64,000 nucleotides of DNA from Tubiluchus corallicola (lineage: Eukaryota; Priapulida; Priapulimorpha; Priapulimorphida; Tubiluchidae). The position numbers and the translations under genes were made by a program. Location of the stretch: NCBI GenBank assembly GCA_030141605.1, contig JAQGDQ010000123.1, forward strand, positions 62,001 through 126,000. Direction: 5' to 3'. Shown one piece after another: positions 47,968-60,179 of this stretch; positions within the stretch are counted from its first letter, which is position 1; each line of letters opens with the position of its first letter. Under the pieces are notes generated by a model. The model saw nothing but the letters and a program-made list of their open reading frames with translations. It was not told the DNA's origin and did no database searches.

Positions 47968-48033
47968 CTTGCATGTTCTTTTGAACGGAAATGGTCTACC
48001 ATCTGGGATAAAGTTGTGCAGTTGGGCTTCATC
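47968..48033 (-). CDS. Exon 13: second half of zinc finger 5
   Basis: Phase 2 to 2, 66 nt. It encodes MKPNCTTLSQMVDHFRSKEH and then AR, with H-x5-H. The C-to-H spacing is about 14 residues, slightly longer than the usual 12. Confidence 0.76.
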
Positions 48034-48900
48034 CTAAAAGAAATGAAAAACTGCAATTTCGTATTAAATAGAGTACAATCAAATTTATTATAATGAGAAA
48101 TAACCTTATCACCATGCTGTTCATTTGGTGTGCTTTGAATTACGAAGGCACAAAAAATAATTACAAATCAAAAGAGTAACTTAAATTTCATTCTTGATTC
48201 TGTAATGATTTTTCCTGCATTGCTATCATAAATGTAATGATCAGCTGCGGCTCATGTATAGGCACTATGCTAGTGCAGGACCCCCTGTTTTCGCACATTA
48301 TTATTGACTTGTGCGCAACCGAAGCATGTGAGGGAAGTACAATTTGCGTCACAGCCCAAGCAACGATGTGTTTGGCTGTTGTGCGCATGCAGCCACATGC
48401 ACATATCTGAAGTAAGACACTTTACTTCAGGTAGAAAGAGTACTGTTGCTCACGCAGTATGTGTTGTCAGTTGTCACGTGCTTCAAAACCGTGTACCGGC
48501 ATGTACTTGAACTGCGACAATTTAGGCTATTCGTAAGAAAACGATATTTTTAGTTTAGGATTTTATCATGTTTGTACATAAATTTGTTTATTTGTTTAAG
48601 ATTACAATTACAACATTAAAATAACATATGTTTGTTTCGTTTTACACAGTATTAAAGCAATGGCTATGAGCCGCTACTGGTACTGATTATTTCTTTTAGC
48701 TAAATTACTAGCATTGATAATGACACTTGTTTTGAAATGATTGTCTGCACTCACTAAACAGCATATTGATGTATAACACCTGAATCTTTATGTAAAAAAC
48801 CTCATGTTCGGAACCGACTAGTTGTGGCAAGCCAATAAGCACTTTGAAAGCTAAACTAAGAAGTGACATCTGATTATTTATAATGTTATTTTTCACATAC

Positions 48901-48983
48901 CTGCACACAGAACAATTATAGAATTGAGCAGACCCATGTTTTTCAACTCTTAACTGTTTTTCTTTTAGTGCAATGGTCAACGC
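48901..48983 (-). CDS. Exon 12: first half of zinc finger 5
   Basis: Phase 0 to 2, 83 nt, acceptor tttag and donor gtatgt. It starts ALTIALKEKQLRVEKHGSAQ and ends FYNCSVCR, directly after CxxC. Confidence 0.78.
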
Positions 48984-49067
48984 CTAAAAAATCGGAGAAT
49001 TTTCGGTGTGAAACAGCATTTTGAAAATGAAAAGCATCACATAGACAAGTAGACAAGTGCAATGTTT

Positions 49068-49101
49068 AGAAGAGAAAGAGAGAGATGGACTGAGGAGGTA
49101 G

Positions 49102-49194
<93 letters not shown>

Positions 49195-49258
49195 AAGGGA
49201 AAGAAAGAAAGAAAGAGGGAAGAGAGAAAGAGGCGAAAGAGAAAGAGAGGGAAGAGAG
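49068..49258. repeat. GA microsatellite
   Basis: About 190 bp of GA dinucleotides with a few AAAG words. Frames across it are artefacts. Confidence 0.98.
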
Positions 49259-49702
49259 ACTCATTTTAAATGTATGTATAATGTTTTCAACAACTTGCTC
49301 GTGTTTATCTTTTACGTGGGTTATTTGTGTTTAGCCGATGAAATAAAAGTATGCTCTTTGTTTTTGTTATCATTACAGCACGAAACTTTGTGCAAATGGA
49401 CATCGTACCAAACCAATAACTGAAACACTATTGTGTGAATTTTTCAATTTCTGAGAGAATGTTGGCTTTTACTTTCTGGTCTATTGCTAGGAAAACACGT
49501 ATCATCTAATATGTGCTGATACGTAAACTAGCAAAGGCACTCATATGTAGAATCTTCAGCATGCAAAGAACTGAGCAAAACCTCAGAAGATAAAAGATGC
49601 CAACACGTAAACACGTAAAAATGTAAATAATTAAACTGCAGTAGATAACTATCAAAATGATGAAATAGGTTCATTCGATTTTACAGTTGCGTGCTTTCAT
49701 AC

Positions 49703-49760
49703 CTTCAAATCACTCCCTGCCAATTTTTCATTCTTGACAGCATCTAGCAACATATCTCTC
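49703..49760 (-). CDS. Exon 11: linker after finger 4
   Basis: Phase 2 to 0, 58 nt, acceptor gtttag and donor gtatga. It encodes RDMLLDAVKNEKLAGSDLK. It joins exon 12 in phase 0. Confidence 0.7.
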
Positions 49761-50245
49761 CTAAACAAACAGACAAAATGTAATAACTATAAATCAGACT
49801 ATCAAAATAATTGCTACTACTAGCAATAATACATCACCAATCATCATCAGAATAATAATTATCATAAAATTCTCACACACAGTTAAAAATCTACAAAAAA
49901 ATACTTCCTATGTCAGATAAATACACAATGAACATACAGGAAGCATAGAAAGTCACACTAGCTTATAAATGTGGTAGAGACCAAGTTTCCTGTATTACGA
50001 AAAATGCTCGTTATGACTCAAAATGACAAATATCACATGCCATCTATGAATGATCCTAATATGCCTTGATTTAAACACACTTGCATAATAAGCACTACAC
50101 TTTTAAGTAACTCTAAGAACATTTTTATCACCACATATTTTATCAATGCTTCATCTTCTGTTTCATAGAGCATTTCCCACATCAAAAAAGTGCTAAATGG
50201 TTTGATAAAAAAAAGTAATTTGTTAAAAATACTAACACTGTCATT

Positions 50246-50311
50246 CCATGAGATATGTTGTGTTCAACAGGTAGATGATACAGCAGCTCCAGATTAAACG
50301 GAAATCTTTTT
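50246..50311 (-). CDS. Exon 10: second half of zinc finger 4, donor unclear
   Basis: Phase 2 entry after acceptor ttcag. It encodes KRFPFNLELLYHLPVEHN, with histidines H-x4-H. The cassette rule predicts a phase-2 donor at about 50246, but the bases there read GG|AATGAC with no GT. GT dinucleotides further on are in phase 0 and do not fit exon 11. The end coordinate is the predicted one. Confidence 0.6.
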
Positions 50312-50985
50312 CTGAAAACGGACATAAATATGCATTGACGACAAAGTAATAAAAAAGCAAGTCCCTAATTTCTGAATCATTAATTAATCAACAAATTTAT
50401 TTTATCTGAATCATTAATGAAGTTTAGTTGACTAAGCTACAACTGAAGAAACACAACAGTACATATTAAACGATAATTAATAACAAATTGAGCTATCGGG
50501 ACTGCGACTTAGTGATTGCAACTTGCAGGTCTGTGAAGTGAACACCTATGTTCTTTATAGCAAACAAATGATTAGCGCCACCTACACTCATTTTACATTA
50601 ACTAATTCATAAATTAATATTACGACAAGTTCACACAGGGTTTTCAGCACATTTTTTCTTCAAGTCTTCAATTAAATTTATTGTTATAATGATAAACTGT
50701 TATGTTTATTAATCCCGAGCCTGTTACATTTAAAATCCAATGTGTATAATTTCTTACAGTCATAAGCCAACTTTGTTTGATGTCCAAATTTTCAAAACAA
50801 AAAGGCTGTTTTCATATAGACATGTACGTATTAATGCACCTAGCTCTAATGCCAAACTCGCTTGATGCCAACTTACTTTTTGTTGACTCAAAGTGGGTGG
50901 TATAAAGCGGGTTTAACTGTAGTTCCTGTTTTTTTAGGTAAATTCAGTCTTGAGAAGTTGACAAAAAATCTGGTTGACAACACAA

Positions 50986-51326
50986 TAAGTTTTTTCACTG
51001 TTCCAGTGATTAATGATGATCATGAAAAGGTCAAAGGTTAAATGTACCCGACAACGCATTTGTGTACACTTCACAACGCCTCGGAGCCCATGCTATTTTA
51101 ATACTTTTAACAGCAGTTTTAACAGCTAGTTAGACCCTTACCCAATTATTATTTTGGTATTAAGCAAAGTGCACGTAACACAACTGAAGCTACTGAATTA
51201 ACGTAGCACACAGCTTTGTTTTACACATGTCACGGACGGCTGTAGTTAAGACTCGTTGCTCTGGTACACTTAACATTTGACCTATAGCAACTATGCTTGC
51301 ATACAACGAAACTATTAAAAGGACTA
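50986..51326. mobile_element. Inverted-repeat element family B, copy 3
   Basis: Starts aagttttttcactgttccag. Shares ggtcaaaggttaa and the inverse ttaacatttgacc with the other copies. Its right end stops close to exon 9. Confidence 0.75.
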
Positions 51327-51351
51327 TTAAAGCAACCTTAATTTCACTTAC

Positions 51352-51473
51352 TTGCAGATACAGCAAATATACGTCACTGATCTGAGTACATCGATGTCGT
51401 CCGTCCACAAACTATCTACTGCTTGCCAACCGCTCACTTCCAAATGTCCTTTGGTAACTGCTTTCTTCATTAC
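51352..51473 (-). CDS. Exon 9: first half of zinc finger 4
   Basis: Phase 0 to 2, 122 nt, acceptor ctgtag and donor gtaagt. It starts VMKKAVTKGHLEVSGWQAVD, has an acidic WTDDID stretch and ends YICCICK, with the CxxC ligands at the exon end. An inverted-repeat element (50986-51326) lies just downstream in the intron. Confidence 0.78.
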
Positions 51474-52201
51474 CTACAGGTAATAAACTTACTTTTAAGC
51501 AATGGATTTTGTCTGCATGCTTTACAAGATCGTGCTAGTCGTGTTTACGTGCCCCCTATTACGTGTTGTGACACATCAACCTTGCTGAATACAATGTTTG
51601 TCCTTTATGTGCGTTTTAGAAATCAGCATCATCTTCAGTTTGAAAGATAATCAGAGTCTTATTCATCAACCTTCATGTAGTAATTAATTTTACCAACAAC
51701 TGAATTTCCACAGAAGTAAATTCATATTTCCAATCAATTTCAACTTTCACACTTGTCACAAATTTCAGAAAATAACGAACAAGACTGACTCTTGATAGAA
51801 ACAGCTTCGTGTCTGTTTCATTAAGATTAAAGCTAGCATTCTTATAATGTTAGCACTAAGACAGACACATGTTCTTATAAGGTTAAATGTTATTTTAAGT
51901 TCTTTCATGGTAAAAAGCACCAGTCGCACTTGATTAATGCCGAAAGATACAAAAAAGGCTAGCCAGGTTATAATTAACATTCAGACCATTAACATTAACA
52001 TTAACATTTGAAATTAGTAGTCCAAATTCATATACTTCTTGTCTACTAATATCATTGTACCCGAGCTGCATCGATTTTAGATGCGAACAAAATGGCGGTG
52101 ATCGTGGTGGTGGTTGTCATACATTTTGTTTTCGTTTCATAATATAAAGTATTACAATAATAAGTTAACATGTGCTACCACCTACATTTAAAATTATTTA
52201 T

Positions 52202-52531
52202 TGTTGAATTAAGTCAGGTTTAATCCAGGTTATGGTCTTGGTCTGTGCTGCTCAGTCACCTGTACCTAATGGGCTTCCCATATATGGTAGTGTTGATTGC
52301 TTGTGTGTTTTATTAGCCAATCAAGTAAGCTCAGTGGGTGCATGTGACTTGGGTAGCACTGCCAAGACCAGCTGGTTTTTTATCCTTTCTTGAGCACTAC
52401 TGTAGAATAGTCACCACGTGTCTTCTTTCTTGTAAATAATAGTATAATATGTAAACAGAAATAAAGTCTTTCACAGTTCAACACAATTTCATAGCTTTGC
52501 TTCAATCACCAGAGTGAACCAGCCTACAACA
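52202..52531 (+). mobile_element. Weak LTR-like segment
   Basis: Starts TGTTGAATT and ends CCTACAACA, with aataaag inside. No target duplication or TATA box seen, so it may be chance. Confidence 0.25.
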
Positions 52532-52609
52532 GTCTACACTAACTTCAGTCTAATATACAAGCTCTCTACAAATGCAATACGCCTATGATGCTTGCTAAAA
52601 GTTTTCTAC

Positions 52610-52688
52610 AGTGGTGGTGGTGGTGGTGGTGATGATGATGATGATGATGACGATGATGATGATGATAATGATGATGATGATGATGATG

Positions 52689-52781
<93 letters not shown>

Positions 52782-52782
52782 G
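52610..52782. repeat. Compound TGG/TGA/TAA trinucleotide array
   Basis: TGG units grade into TGA, then about 33 TAA units. All open frames here are artefacts. Confidence 0.98.
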
Positions 52783-53240
52783 TAAACAGAAGCACACCAT
52801 AAATCCCAATACAAAAGAACCAGCTAATTCTAATACTGCACTCTTTAAAGTGGAAAAACCTTTAGAGCTTGGTGCTTAGCCAATTATTAATTTGTCAACA
52901 AAACACTGTATCTTAGAAAAAGTGAAATCAATTAATTAGGCAAAGCAGTAAATTCTGATTTTTATTCATAATCATTACGCGCTGTTTTACTTTGCAAAGT
53001 GGAATTATTGAATACCATCAATTTTTGAGATTTATGAAAAACCTTTATCAATGATGCTCACAAGATGATGATGATGAAAATGATGAAAACAGCAATTAGC
53101 AAAATGATGACGACAATGAAAATGGCACTATCACTAAATCAGGGGTTAGTGACTAGGTCGTTTTTCCATAAGCTCTAACGGCTTACTATTGTTTCATTGT
53201 CTTAACATAAAAACTGCTTTCCGTGGAAGGAGAACCTTAC

Positions 53241-53304
53241 CGTTACAACATCAAGAGAGGGAAGCACGTTTTTCTCTTTTGCCACCCCGTTTATGTTTTC
53301 TACC
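53241..53304 (-). CDS. Exon 8: linker after finger 3
   Basis: Phase 2 to 0, 64 nt, acceptor ttacag and donor gtaagg. It encodes WVENINGVAKEKNVLPSLDV plus two residues. It has the same cassette position as exons 2 and 11. Confidence 0.72.
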
Positions 53305-53641
53305 CTGTAATGAAAAGAAAACAGATGTAATTACATAACTATGAAGAAAAAATCTATTCATGAACATGAACATCCATATCTAATTACTGGTATAACTGAT
53401 ATAACAATTTGTGTATATTTGTATGCTCTACTGTTTTTCAGGTACTGCAGCCTATGACCATGACCGGCCACTCAAGATCAGTACCACATTGCCCACTTTA
53501 TATTATAAATTGCACAAGTTTGGTCACCAGCATCTTACATTTCTTTAAGTGCCTTTGCAAAGTTTTCTTACAGTGGAAGAAAAGAGAATTTTAAAGTGAG
53601 TCTCAAAAGACTTTGTGCAAAGTTGTAGTCGTAGTATGATC

Positions 53642-54379
53642 CAAGGATGTTACCGAAATCGAATTTACAAACCGAAACCGAAATTTATGAAACATGAGAA
53701 ACTGATACCGAAACAAAACAGAAACAGAAACATTTTTGCAAAACCAACTATTATTAAAAAAAGAAAATTGTAAAATAAATAAAATATTTTGTTTTTTGTT
53801 TGTCTGCTTTTATTTGCTGTGATGCAAAATAAATACTGATAAAAAAGCACAATCGTGTTTTACAGTTTAGAACCTTATGTTTGATGGAGTGGCTTACATT
53901 ACAAAAATTAATGTGTTACAATATTTTTGGATTTAAGTATCCTTAATAATTAACGTTTAAAGATCAAAATGCTTCATCAAAATAAAGAAATTTTATTTTG
54001 TAGATATTTTGTTGCCTATAATATTTCATAAATTATAAAATTAAAAACGATTTTGTTCAAATTAATTTAAACATGGTTTGATATTTCAGTGATTGGGCCT
54101 GGAGACCACAAAGCATCACAGTGGTTAGCACTGAAGATATATGCCGCATTGCCGTGAAAAGCACACTACAAACTGTTATGTAAATGAAAGTTTCACTTTA
54201 TTTGAACTATTTTAGCCAAGATTTTTCAGCAGTTTTTGATATCTAGGAGAAAAAAGGTAAATTTGATAAACACTAGTGAAGCCTCTGAAAATGCTACCAA
54301 AAATTACCTAAATTTCACTGAAACCGAAAGTGCAATTATCAGCAAACAGAACCAAAAATTTCGCTTCGGTAACATCCTG
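53642..54379. mobile_element. hAT-type element with inverted ends
   Basis: Starts caaggatgttaccgaaatcg and ends ttcgcttcggtaacatcctg. Flanks gtatgatc and gtacgata match at 6 of 8. Confidence 0.72.
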
Positions 54380-54764
54380 GTACGATAGTAGCTAGCAAGC
54401 TTTTTTATAATGCAATAATGCAACAAATAACATCCTAGTGTCATGAGAAGAGAAAAAAATAAATGCTAAAATGCAGAATTGGTTTACAAGTTCTTTTAAC
54501 CATCCTGCCGTCAAAATGATTTTACTGGTAAACAACACGTTTTACTATGTAAAACCTGACACTAACAACAAACATGAGTCTAGCAAGTGCTCACTGCGGT
54601 GTGCATACAACTCATAGCAGTTAATAGAATACGAAATCTAATGTTACAACTGTTCAAACTGCCAGTCTAAAAATTGGGTTGCAGACAGAGAGAATTTACG
54701 GCTAACTACTTCAAATGCTACAGAAGAGAATCGCAAGAATTAATATAACATTGGTGACACATAC

Positions 54765-54827
54765 CATAAACTGTGGTTTTCTCCCTTTACATGCTCTATT
54801 AAAGCCTCTCTTGTCTTGAAGCTCAGC
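54765..54827 (-). CDS. Exon 7: second half of zinc finger 3
   Basis: Phase 2 to 2, 63 nt, donor gtatgt. It encodes LSFKTREALIEHVKGENHSL. With exon 6 it completes a standard C-x2-C-x12-H-x5-H finger of the matrin/JAZ type. Confidence 0.8.
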
Positions 54828-55196
54828 CTAAAATATAACAATACAGTTTAGTTAGTACAACAAAATTAATAATATATTATTTTCAACACGTCAGCTGCAT
54901 GGAAAATAATTTAAAAGTTTTGGCTCTCTACTAATGAAACACAAAAAAACAAGGAAATGTTTGCAAAGTACGATTAAGGAAGCAGAACACATGTTATGAG
55001 TACATAACACACAACAGCACAGAGTGCCAAGACATGTATTATTTTGAGATTTATAAGGTTTCGTGTTTCTGCTTGCCTAACAGTTGAACAGCAGTTCATT
55101 CTCCACATAAGATGTAAGTCAATTCAGTGTCAGCTCTCTTAGTTTTACAATCTGTACAGCATTCTTTGAAACATCATTATCTAGTTTTTTTGTTCA

Positions 55197-55503
55197 CAGA
55201 GCAGTATTACTGTGGTGAATATTACAGTAATCAGTATTACTGTAGCGAATATTACAGTAATCAGTATTACTGTGGCGAATATTACAGTAATCCGCATTAC
55301 TGTGGCAAATATTACAGTAATCAGTATTACTGTGGTGAATATTACAGTAATCAGTATTACTGTGGTGAATATTGCAGTAATCAGTATTACTGTGGTGAAT
55401 ATTACAGTAATCAGTATTACTGTGATGAATATTACAGTAATCAGTATTACTCTGGTGAATATTACAGTAATCAGTATTACTGTGGTGAATATTACAGTAA
55501 TAC
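55197..55503. repeat. 30-bp tandem repeat, about 10 copies
   Basis: Unit cagtattactgtggtgaat plus attacagtaat. Period divisible by three, so both strands are open, but it is AT-rich intron DNA with no fitting splice phase. Confidence 0.95.
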
Positions 55504-56114
55504 CAGTGGCATAACGCCCATTGGACAAGGCTGGACAAATGCCAGGGGTCCCCGAGGTCTAGGGCCCCCAAGCCTGACCCTAAAAACATGCAAATTTACA
55601 GATAGGAAAATGCGTATTTACTTTATGATTAAATCCCCTACTAATTTTGGCAACCAACGAGGAACTGATTTCCATTCCAAAGGGTTGCCAGTTGCCACTC
55701 TTAATAAAAACTTGCCTCAGTTCAACCATGGCACAAGACAGGCTTGATGGTTTGTCGCTATTCAGAGTGATGCTTGCTACTCAGAAGACAGACATCGACA
55801 ATATTATAGACAAGTTTGCAAACATTAAGGCTCGATCAGCAAAATTTATGTAGATCAATTTCACTCCGGGATTTCTACTTAACATACACTGTGTATGCGT
55901 TACTTGTTGCCTTATTTCTATTATGGTATATCTAACGTAATTTTGTAAACAATTTGCTATAATAATAAATTTCGATTTCACTTTTCATTTAATCATTTTT
56001 TTGTGTTTTATAATAATTTCTATTACTTCAACACTACAAAATTAAAAATGGGGTCGATATGGGGCCTTTCATTCAATTTGTCCAAGGGCTTCCAGCCTAG
56101 CTGTTACGCCACTG
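55504..56114 (+). mobile_element. hAT element inserted in the 30-bp repeat
   Basis: 611 bp. Starts cagtggcataacgcccattg, ends agctgttacgccactg. Identical 8-bp flanks agtaatac at 55496-55503 and 56115-56122. Internal sequence retains part of a transposase reading frame. Confidence 0.92.
55647..55853 (+). pseudogene. hAT transposase C-terminal remnant
   Basis: Plus-strand frame with LIKTCLSSTMAQDRLDGLSL followed by IDNIIDKFANIKARSAKF and a stop. This fits the C-terminal dimerisation end of hAT transposases, where a KLIKTxLRSTM-like segment precedes RLxxLALL and a final basic tail. The N-terminal and catalytic parts are absent. Confidence 0.75.
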
Positions 56115-56127
56115 AGTAATACAATAG

Positions 56128-56690
56128 GCTCTACTTAATAGACTCACTTTGGGATAGAAGAGTTTTTACCCAATTAAGTGACTGAATCTATTAGCCGGCA
56201 GATATAGTATTACTACTCATATAGGAACATGAGTCATCACTCTTCAGCTTAATATGCACTACAAAGGCAGCGAGAGCTTTAAATGTCAGGTTTTTACATT
56301 TACATTTTATTTTTCAAAATTAACTCTGTGCTTTTAATTGCTCTATGATAGTTACGCTTGCAAAGTTGCAAATTCTTGAGGAACAAGGTTAATTGCACAG
56401 GCGAGTGGGTGACACATTCAAACAAAAACGCTACACTAGCATTATAGCGCATGATAAACGTATCTACTTACAAACAAAACGGTACTTAACATGATTGTTT
56501 CTACATATTTTAGAGTGCACAAATTCGAAGGAAAAAATTGTAAAAGCATCTCATTTTAACTATGTAAAAATTTTTAATCAATTATGCGGGAGTTATTTGA
56601 GTCAACTGCCGACAACTTTTATATACATTTGAATAGGAGCGACCCATGTCAGACGTTTTTGAAGAAACTAACTACTGATTCTATTAACCC
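56128..56690. mobile_element. Family C long fragment
   Basis: Begins ctacttaatagactcac, shares caaggttaattgca and tgataaacgta with the copy at 7594, and ends with gagtcaactgccgacaac and ataggagcgacccatg. Confidence 0.6.
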
Positions 56691-56922
56691 GTTTCCCCAG
56701 ACTGGACATTTACCAAGGGACACTGATGCATTAAAAATCAACTTCAACACACACTGGACTTTTATCAATATTCTATATCTAGAAACAGCATGCAACAATG
56801 ATCTTGCACAAAGCAATTTCTCTGGCTGACAAAATCTCCTCCACAATAATCACAATTAATTATATCATATAATGACAGACTCATATAACTTGTTAGCAAA
56901 CTGAAATAAATGAGGCACTTAC

Positions 56923-56981
56923 AGACATGTTAAGCATTGCTTTGCCTTGACGTTGACCCGCAAATCAATCTTAGTACCAAC
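56923..56981 (-). CDS. Exon 6: first half of zinc finger 3
   Basis: Phase 0 to 2, 59 nt, acceptor ttttag and donor gtaagt. It encodes VGTKIDLRVNVKAKQCLTCL, ending right after the CxxC ligands. Confidence 0.78.
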
Positions 56982-58244
56982 CTAAAACAAGCATTTACGT
57001 AATTACGTAATACTGTCTTACTAATTCAGTTGTAATTACGCGACAGCATTATTACATTTTCCGCTTTAAATTTTCTAGTTTATAAAGTTTTCACATCAAT
57101 CTTGTGTGATCTTTTTCTGGAATTCCTGTAAAGTTGCTCTTAGTTACTATTACAACAGAACAAAAATAATTTTCTGTAATTACGTAAAAAATACAGCTAC
57201 CTGTAATCTACAAAGAATTAAGGTTATGGCTTCTTTAAGGACAGGTAGTCGTAGACTTACAACCACAGTACATTCTGGAGGGTTGGACGCCACGTAATGT
57301 GCAAATGTCTCTGTTACTTAGTCTGCTTATAATAGTAGCCTGAGTGGACTTTATTAGCTTAGAGTCAAAGGCCTCAATTAAACACCTGACTTTACACCAC
57401 AACGGCATAGTATTAACAGTTACTGTGTTTAACTGGGCCTGCAACATCAATACAACAATTAAGTAGCAACCATGGGCAAAGAGCTATTAGCTTCGCACCG
57501 ATCATCGAAGGTAATAATGCACTAGTTTGAGAAAAAAATTTTATATGGTAATATTACTTTATTTGCAGATGATACAACAATTAATAAACAGAAGTGCAAT
57601 CCATGTAAATGTGCCTGAAACTGATCTTGCTGACACGGAACATTTAAAAAATGTGAAATTGTGCATGTTTGTGTTAACAGGATATTAACAGGAACGTTAC
57701 TGTCCAATTTATCTCTTTAATCAGTGAGACTTTTATACAGTTATTAGAAACTATATAAGAAAACATTACGTCTATGAAAAAATTCGTAAGAAAAGGGTAA
57801 AAATAAAAGTATGTGTAGTCGTTTACTTAGGACCACAATGCGTCATAAGATGAAACGAACGCAGGTTGGACCCGTACATTAAAATAGTGCACCCCTACAA
57901 GCACGACATTCTGTATGTATGCACATTAAGTATGGCAGTATCTACAAGGAATTTATAGAAATAGATAGTGAGTTAATGTTAATATTAATTTGTTTAAAAA
58001 AATAGAAGGAAATATAAGTTATAATTGGTTTTGCATAATTAATTAATTAAACTGAGGTCGGATCATAAAGTTGAGCAGTCATAATGTGCATAAGTCATAA
58101 ATAAACAACTACATGTAATGCAAAACTTCTTTCGGTGGTAACACTTATTAACTGTGCGACTACATTGTTATCCTTGCACTAGCAAAAGAATCCGTCAGTA
58201 AAATTATCAATTTTCAGATTGAATAATGTTACCTCTTTACTTAC

Positions 58245-58272
58245 CTTTAATTCCTGTGGTTCTGCTGGTTTG
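58245..58272 (-). CDS. Exon 5: very short linker
   Basis: If the first AG (before 58272) is used, the exon is 28 nt in phase 2 to 0 and reads KPAEPQELK. If the third AG is used it starts at 58261, enters in phase 1 and joins exon 4 without a stop. The donor gtaag is good. Which acceptor is used cannot be settled from the sequence. Confidence 0.55.
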
Positions 58273-58820
58273 CTAAAAATCAAAAGCAGGAATTAGACCA
58301 CAATTACACCAATCTATAAATTAAGAAACTTCAACTGCTTTACCAAAAGCTTTTCAACAATCTGGCACTCTCTTCACTTGCATATTATTGCATATTTTAG
58401 TGTACAATAGTGTTTGAAAAAAGAAAAATCATTTAAATGTAATGGTAGCCAATAGCACACAGCAAATGTTATACTTATTCAACATACATAAAGCGTTAAC
58501 AAATCAACTATAAGCTAAAATTTGCATACTACACAGCTATGGTAAAATTCTTCAAATACAGAAATGACACTTCAGCTTCTACAATTTCTGTAGAAAATGA
58601 TATTAGTCATTTTAAAGTTAATTTGCCTAAATGTACAGATGCAGTGCTTTAAACTCTTCTAATGGTTGTTTAAAACTTGTAATTTATAGTATACACTCCA
58701 AAACGCTTGCCCATTGGAATGAAATTTTAATGTACCTTTAATATGTATTATTTATGTGTATATCTTAACTGCTTTGTCTTTTCAGTTTTAGTAAATTGTA
58801 AGTTTACATTTTTATAATTT

Positions 58821-59464
58821 TGTGCTTGCATAGCAAAATCGTCCATAAGTCGGCAATTAAGCTTTTCTAGTTATTCACATATCCGGAATCTCCATTAGAT
58901 GAGGATCCTAAGCTTATCTCTCTATGTTATTTCTAAGCTGAGATAATCCACATTGAAGTTGAGGTGCACGCTACGCACTGAAAAACATAACCTTGAGAAA
59001 ATCCCTGTTAAAGCTAGCTATTGTTTTTTGCCCCGTCTCTACAAAACACTTAGCAACCGTACAAATGTTGGTTGCTACGGACTTTACGAGAACACGTTGA
59101 AGTTATGTTTAAATCCAGTAGATGGCTCTTCCTGTCGAAGATTTGCGCTTGGCAACAGAAAAAACCCGAAACAAAATTACTGCTTCCAGACGCTACTGTT
59201 GGAGTTTGAAAATACAAGTTTTTAAGAATTGCACGACTAGTTTCTAGCCAGAAAAGTGGGTACAGGGTTAGAGGTTTAGTATTTTTTCAACACTTTCTAG
59301 ATAATTTGATGCTAAAATATAAAAGTCCAATACATTTAACATTTGCTTTAATAAAAAACAAAAAACGACATTTGACCAAATTTCTGATGCATTCTACTTT
59401 GAAGCATCACATTGCAGTTTTAACCGTGCTGACTTGTGGACGGTTTTGCTTTGCAAGCACACAT
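58821..59464. mobile_element. Family D full copy 2
   Basis: Left tgtgcttgcatagcaaaatc, right cggttttgctttgcaagcac. The same interior words as copy 1. Confidence 0.8.
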
Positions 59465-59528
59465 ATATAACTCGTGTATTTCACAAATCCCAGGCATACT
59501 TAAACGTGTATGCTTCATCCAATTACAA

Positions 59529-59864
59529 GATCTGCGCTTGGCAACAGAAAAAACCCAAAGCAAAAAATGAATGCTTCCATGAGCTACTATCGGAGTTTGA
59601 AAATACAAGTTTTTTACAACTGCAGTACTAGTTTCTAGACAGAAAAGTGGGCACAGATTTATAAAATTAGATTTTTAGCATTTTTTAAACATTTTCCTGA
59701 CAATTTGGTGCTAAAATATTAAAGTCCAATATATTTACCATTTGTTTTTATAAAAAACAAAAAACTGATATTTGCCCAAAATTTTTGGTGCATTCTACTT
59801 TGAAGCATCATAACGTAGTTTTAACTATGCTGACTTATGGACGGTTTTGGTTTGCAAGCACACA
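59529..59864. mobile_element. Family D 3' half, copy 3
   Basis: Starts at atctgcgcttggcaacag and ends ggtttgcaagcacaca. Truncated on the left, directly after copy 2. Confidence 0.75.
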
Positions 59865-60179
59865 ATTAGTTTTTTAGTAGTTGTACTACTATGGCTTAAG
59901 ACCATGTCTACAAGCTGAAACACAGAAAAAATAAATAAATCAATTAAATTAAATCACTACTAATGGAAATATCAGAAGTATAAACAACAACAAGCTGTTT
60001 TACCTATATGTAAACAGTTTGTCACAAAAATAGTCTCGCGACGGCAAGGTTAGACTACGCAAGGTTAGATTACACAGGCTTTATAATCGCCTATGATTTA
60101 GATTTAAAAAGATCAGTAAAAAATTAAACCAAAAATACACCAACGGAGAAACGTGTGCTCCGCTCGCAAAAACTCTGAT

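Noticed and set aside
52592-52879. Asp/Asn-rich and poly-Tyr, poly-Leu, poly-Ile frames
   Set aside because: They translate the TGG/TGA/TAA array.
55127-55747. Tyr/Cys-rich 206-residue frame over the 30-bp repeat
   Set aside because: It runs from intron DNA through a minisatellite into a hAT element; no splice support.
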